DNA of 64,000 nt, from assembly GCA_002841625.1 (NCBI GenBank), contig PHAG01000002.1, positions 62,001 to 126,000 of the forward strand, read 5' to 3'. The notes below the pieces were generated by a model. That model worked only from the letters and a program-made list of their open reading frames with translations. It did not search any database and had not been told where the DNA came from. This document shows positions 62,527 to 64,000 of the stretch, one piece after another; position 1 is the stretch's first letter; the number at the start of each line of letters is the position of its first letter. The stretch comes from Firmicutes bacterium HGW-Firmicutes-1. GTDB lineage: Bacteria > Bacillota > Clostridia > Lachnospirales > Vallitaleaceae. A program made the translations under genes and the position numbers.

Positions 62527-63072
62527 ATGTCAGAAGTAAGCTCAGCAACCCAAAAAATAATGGAGAAATATGGTGTAACTAACAATGCAAGCACAAAAGG
62601 AAACGACTTAGGCAAAGACGCATTTTTAAACCTACTTGTTACTCAAATGAGATATCAAGATCCATTAAATCCAACAAGTGATAAAGATTTTTTAGCCCAG
62701 ATGGCACAGTTTTCATCCTTAGAGCAAATGCAAAACTTAAACACCAGTTCACAAATGTCTCAAGGATATGATTTGATAGGTAAAGTAGTCGAAGGAACAA
62801 TCATTAATGAAACTACTCTTCAATCAACAGAAGTAAAAGGGTTTGTAGATGCAGTAAATTTAAAAGCAGGTAAAACCTATTTGCTAGTTGATGGAAAAGA
62901 AATTGCACTTGATCAAGTTACAAAAGTAACCTATGTAGACTTTGATTCAGCATCAATAGAATCTTTAAACAAAGTAAATGAAGCTTTAAAAGCTATTCAA
63001 GAACAGCTTAAAAAACTATTGCCAGAAACTGAAACCGAAACCGAAACTGAAACCGAAACCGAAACCCCATAA
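62527..63072 (+). CDS. flgD: Flagellar hook capping protein FlgD
   Basis: A 181-residue hook cap, required for hook assembly. The N-terminal export/cap signature LGKDAFLNLLVTQMRYQDPL, NPTSDKDFLAQMAQFSSLEQ and MQNLN is followed by a short beta domain (LIGKVVEGTIINETTLQSTE, DGKEIALDQVTKVTYVD). It lacks the larger FlgD C-terminal domains. It ends in seven Glu-Thr dipeptides from a GAAACY hexanucleotide repeat. ATG 62527 follows GGAAGGTG; the frame reaches back into fliK. Confidence 0.93.
   Translation: MSEVSSATQKIMEKYGVTNNASTKGNDLGKDAFLNLLVTQMRYQDPLNPTSDKDFLAQMAQFSSLEQMQNLNTSSQMSQGYDLIGKVVEGTIINETTLQSTEVKGFVDAVNLKAGKTYLLVDGKEIALDQVTKVTYVDFDSASIESLNKVNEALKAIQEQLKKLLPETETETETETETETP
63025..63066 (+). 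repeat. Hexanucleotide repeat (GAAACY)7 in the flgD 3' end
   Basis: Seven contiguous GAAACT/GAAACC units encode (Glu-Thr)7 just before the stop codon. Unit changes keep the reading frame. Confidence 0.95.
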
Positions 63073-63149
63073 GTTCCTTCATAAGTAACTTTAGAGTATA
63101 AGATGAAGAAGAATTCAATTGGATTAGAAAATGACAAGGAGGGTCAAAA

Positions 63150-63542
63150 ATGAATATTCAAAATAGACCAATTCCCTCTATACAACAAGTACAAAGCGAA
63201 CACTTAGCTAGTACGAAAGTAAACAAACCCAACAATTTACCTACATCAAGTTTTGGAAGTATTTTACAGCAGAAGCTACAAGAAAAAGAACCTATAAAAT
63301 TTTCAAAGCATGCAAATATGCGATTAGATTCTAGAAATATAAAGCTTACTGACGAACAAATTCTAAAAATTCAAAATGGTATAAGTAAAGCAGAGGAAAA
63401 AGGTATTAAGGAATCATTGGTTTTAATTGATAACATTGCACTAGTTGTAAATATTGAAAATAAGACAGTAGTAACTGCATTAGATCAACAAGAAACAAGA
63501 GATTATGTTTTTACAAATATTGACGGTGCTGTAGTATTATAG
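63150..63542 (+). CDS. TIGR02530 family flagellar operon protein
   Basis: A 130-residue conserved flagellar-locus protein: a polar N-terminus, then FSKHANMRLDSRNIKLTDEQ, LKIQNGISKAEEKGIKESLV and a LVVNIENKTVVTALDQ end. It matches the TIGR02530 pattern of unassigned proteins located between flgD and flgE in Firmicutes. AGGAGGGTC precedes the ATG. Function unknown; position suggests hook assembly. Confidence 0.88.
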   Translation: MNIQNRPIPSIQQVQSEHLASTKVNKPNNLPTSSFGSILQQKLQEKEPIKFSKHANMRLDSRNIKLTDEQILKIQNGISKAEEKGIKESLVLIDNIALVVNIENKTVVTALDQQETRDYVFTNIDGAVVL

Positions 63543-63564
63543 CTGGACCTCGAGAAGGAAGCTA

Positions 63565-63592
63565 TTAATTCCTGAATGATAGAAGGAATTAA
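63565..63592 (+). other. Stem-loop before flgE
   Basis: TTAATTCCT pairs with AGGAATTAA around a 10-nt loop, with no T-run, 44 nt before the flgE start. Confidence 0.6.
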
Positions 63593-63635
63593 CACATGCA
63601 TTATAACAACTTACATATTAAGGAGGTCATTTATT

Positions 63636-64000
63636 ATGATGCGTTCGATGTACTCTGGTGTTTCCGGTTTAAGGATTCACCAAACAAAAATGGATGTTAT
63701 TGGTAATAATATTGCGAATGTTAATACAGTAGGCTTTAAATCAAGCCGTGTAACATTTAGTGAAGTATTTAGTCAAACGATTCAAGGTGCCAGTGGTGCT
63801 AGTGAAAATAGCGGTGGTACGAATCCAATGCAAATTGGACTTGGTGCAGGAATATCTTCTATTGATGTGGATATGACAGAAGGTGCTGCACAGAGAACAG
63901 ATAATCCATTGGATTTAAAAATTGAAGGTGATGGATTTTTTGTAGTATCGGATGTTACAGGAAATAAATTTTCAAGAGCAGGAGCGTTTAGAGTAGATGA
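63636..64000 (+). CDS. flgE: Flagellar hook protein FlgE, N-terminal part
   Basis: The first 121 residues of the hook protein: MMRSMYSGVSGLRIHQTKMD, VIGNNIANVNTVGFKSSRVT with the rod/hook ANVNT.GFK signature, GTNPMQIGLGAGISSIDVDM and NPLDLKIEGDGFFVVSDVTG. It opens with the D0 helix needed for export and polymerisation. AAGGAGG lies ahead of the ATG. The gene runs past the window edge. Confidence 0.97.
   Translation, partial: MMRSMYSGVSGLRIHQTKMDVIGNNIANVNTVGFKSSRVTFSEVFSQTIQGASGASENSGGTNPMQIGLGAGISSIDVDMTEGAAQRTDNPLDLKIEGDGFFVVSDVTGNKFSRAGAFRVD

Overview
The window is a low-GC, AT-rich stretch of a spore-forming, flagellated Gram-positive chromosome. The gene content and order (mcsA-mcsB-clpC-radA, a dcw division cluster running into spoIIGA-sigE-sigG, and codY followed directly by the flgB flagellar operon) are those of Firmicutes. 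The absence of ftsA in the cluster, the YtfJ/DUF2953/TIGR01906 group, CymR-type control of cysK, ThiT under a TPP riboswitch and a MotE-like gene between fliJ and fliK fit a motile anaerobe of class Clostridia, perhaps near Lachnospirales. Genus cannot be decided from the sequence alone. Shine-Dalgarno sites are strong, and TTG starts are frequent (ftsZ, ftsW, fliH, a FapA-like gene).

Layout. 1-6.6 kb: 3' end of tgt, a VOC protein, a TauE/SafE permease, a palindromic repeat element abutting an HD-domain gene, a DegV protein, a TPP riboswitch with thiT, and a ccdA/thioredoxin-lipoprotein pair. 6.8-12.9 kb: the protein-arginine phosphorylation and proteolysis operon mcsA-mcsB-clpC (no ctsR in front), a small conserved protein, and radA. 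13-16.6 kb, minus strand: a multi-GAF protein and a FapA (DUF342) protein. 16.8-20.1 kb: small unknown genes, a TIGR01906 membrane protein, DUF2953, YtfJ/GerW and YbjQ. 20.2-22.8 kb: ychF (minus), lgt and a Spo0E-like gene.

23-37 kb is the division and wall cluster: mraZ, rsmH, ftsL, two class B PBPs (PbpB then SpoVD type), murE, mraY, murD, ftsW/spoVE, murA, divIB, ftsZ. murF, murG, murB and ftsA are missing; murA sits where murG/murB stand in Bacillus. 37.5-41 kb follows with spoIIGA, sigE, sigG, a YlmC/YmxH protein and nrdR. 41-44 kb is a cysteine/methionine module: a CymR-like Rrf2 regulator, cysK and metY, with a shared operator-like motif. 44-46.6 kb carries a FUSC/aromatic acid exporter-like protein, rarD and mscL.

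46.7-53.3 kb: a long G-poor leader with tandem repeats, comM, dprA, a decayed partial second dprA, topA and codY. From 53.6 kb to the window edge is the flagellar basal body/export operon flgB-flgC-fliE-fliF-fliG-fliH-fliI-fliJ-motE-like-fliK-flgD-TIGR02530-flgE (cut by the edge).

No wholly new multi-gene system stands out. The most interesting items are an interspersed palindromic repeat family (11.4, 37.3 and 54.8 kb), the dprA relic, a spoIIG-type promoter with a 22-bp spacer, a 10-bp-periodic MraZ operator, the shared CymR-box candidates, a TPP switch whose Shine-Dalgarno lies in a terminator stem, the G-poor leader before comM, and the FapA-GAF pair.
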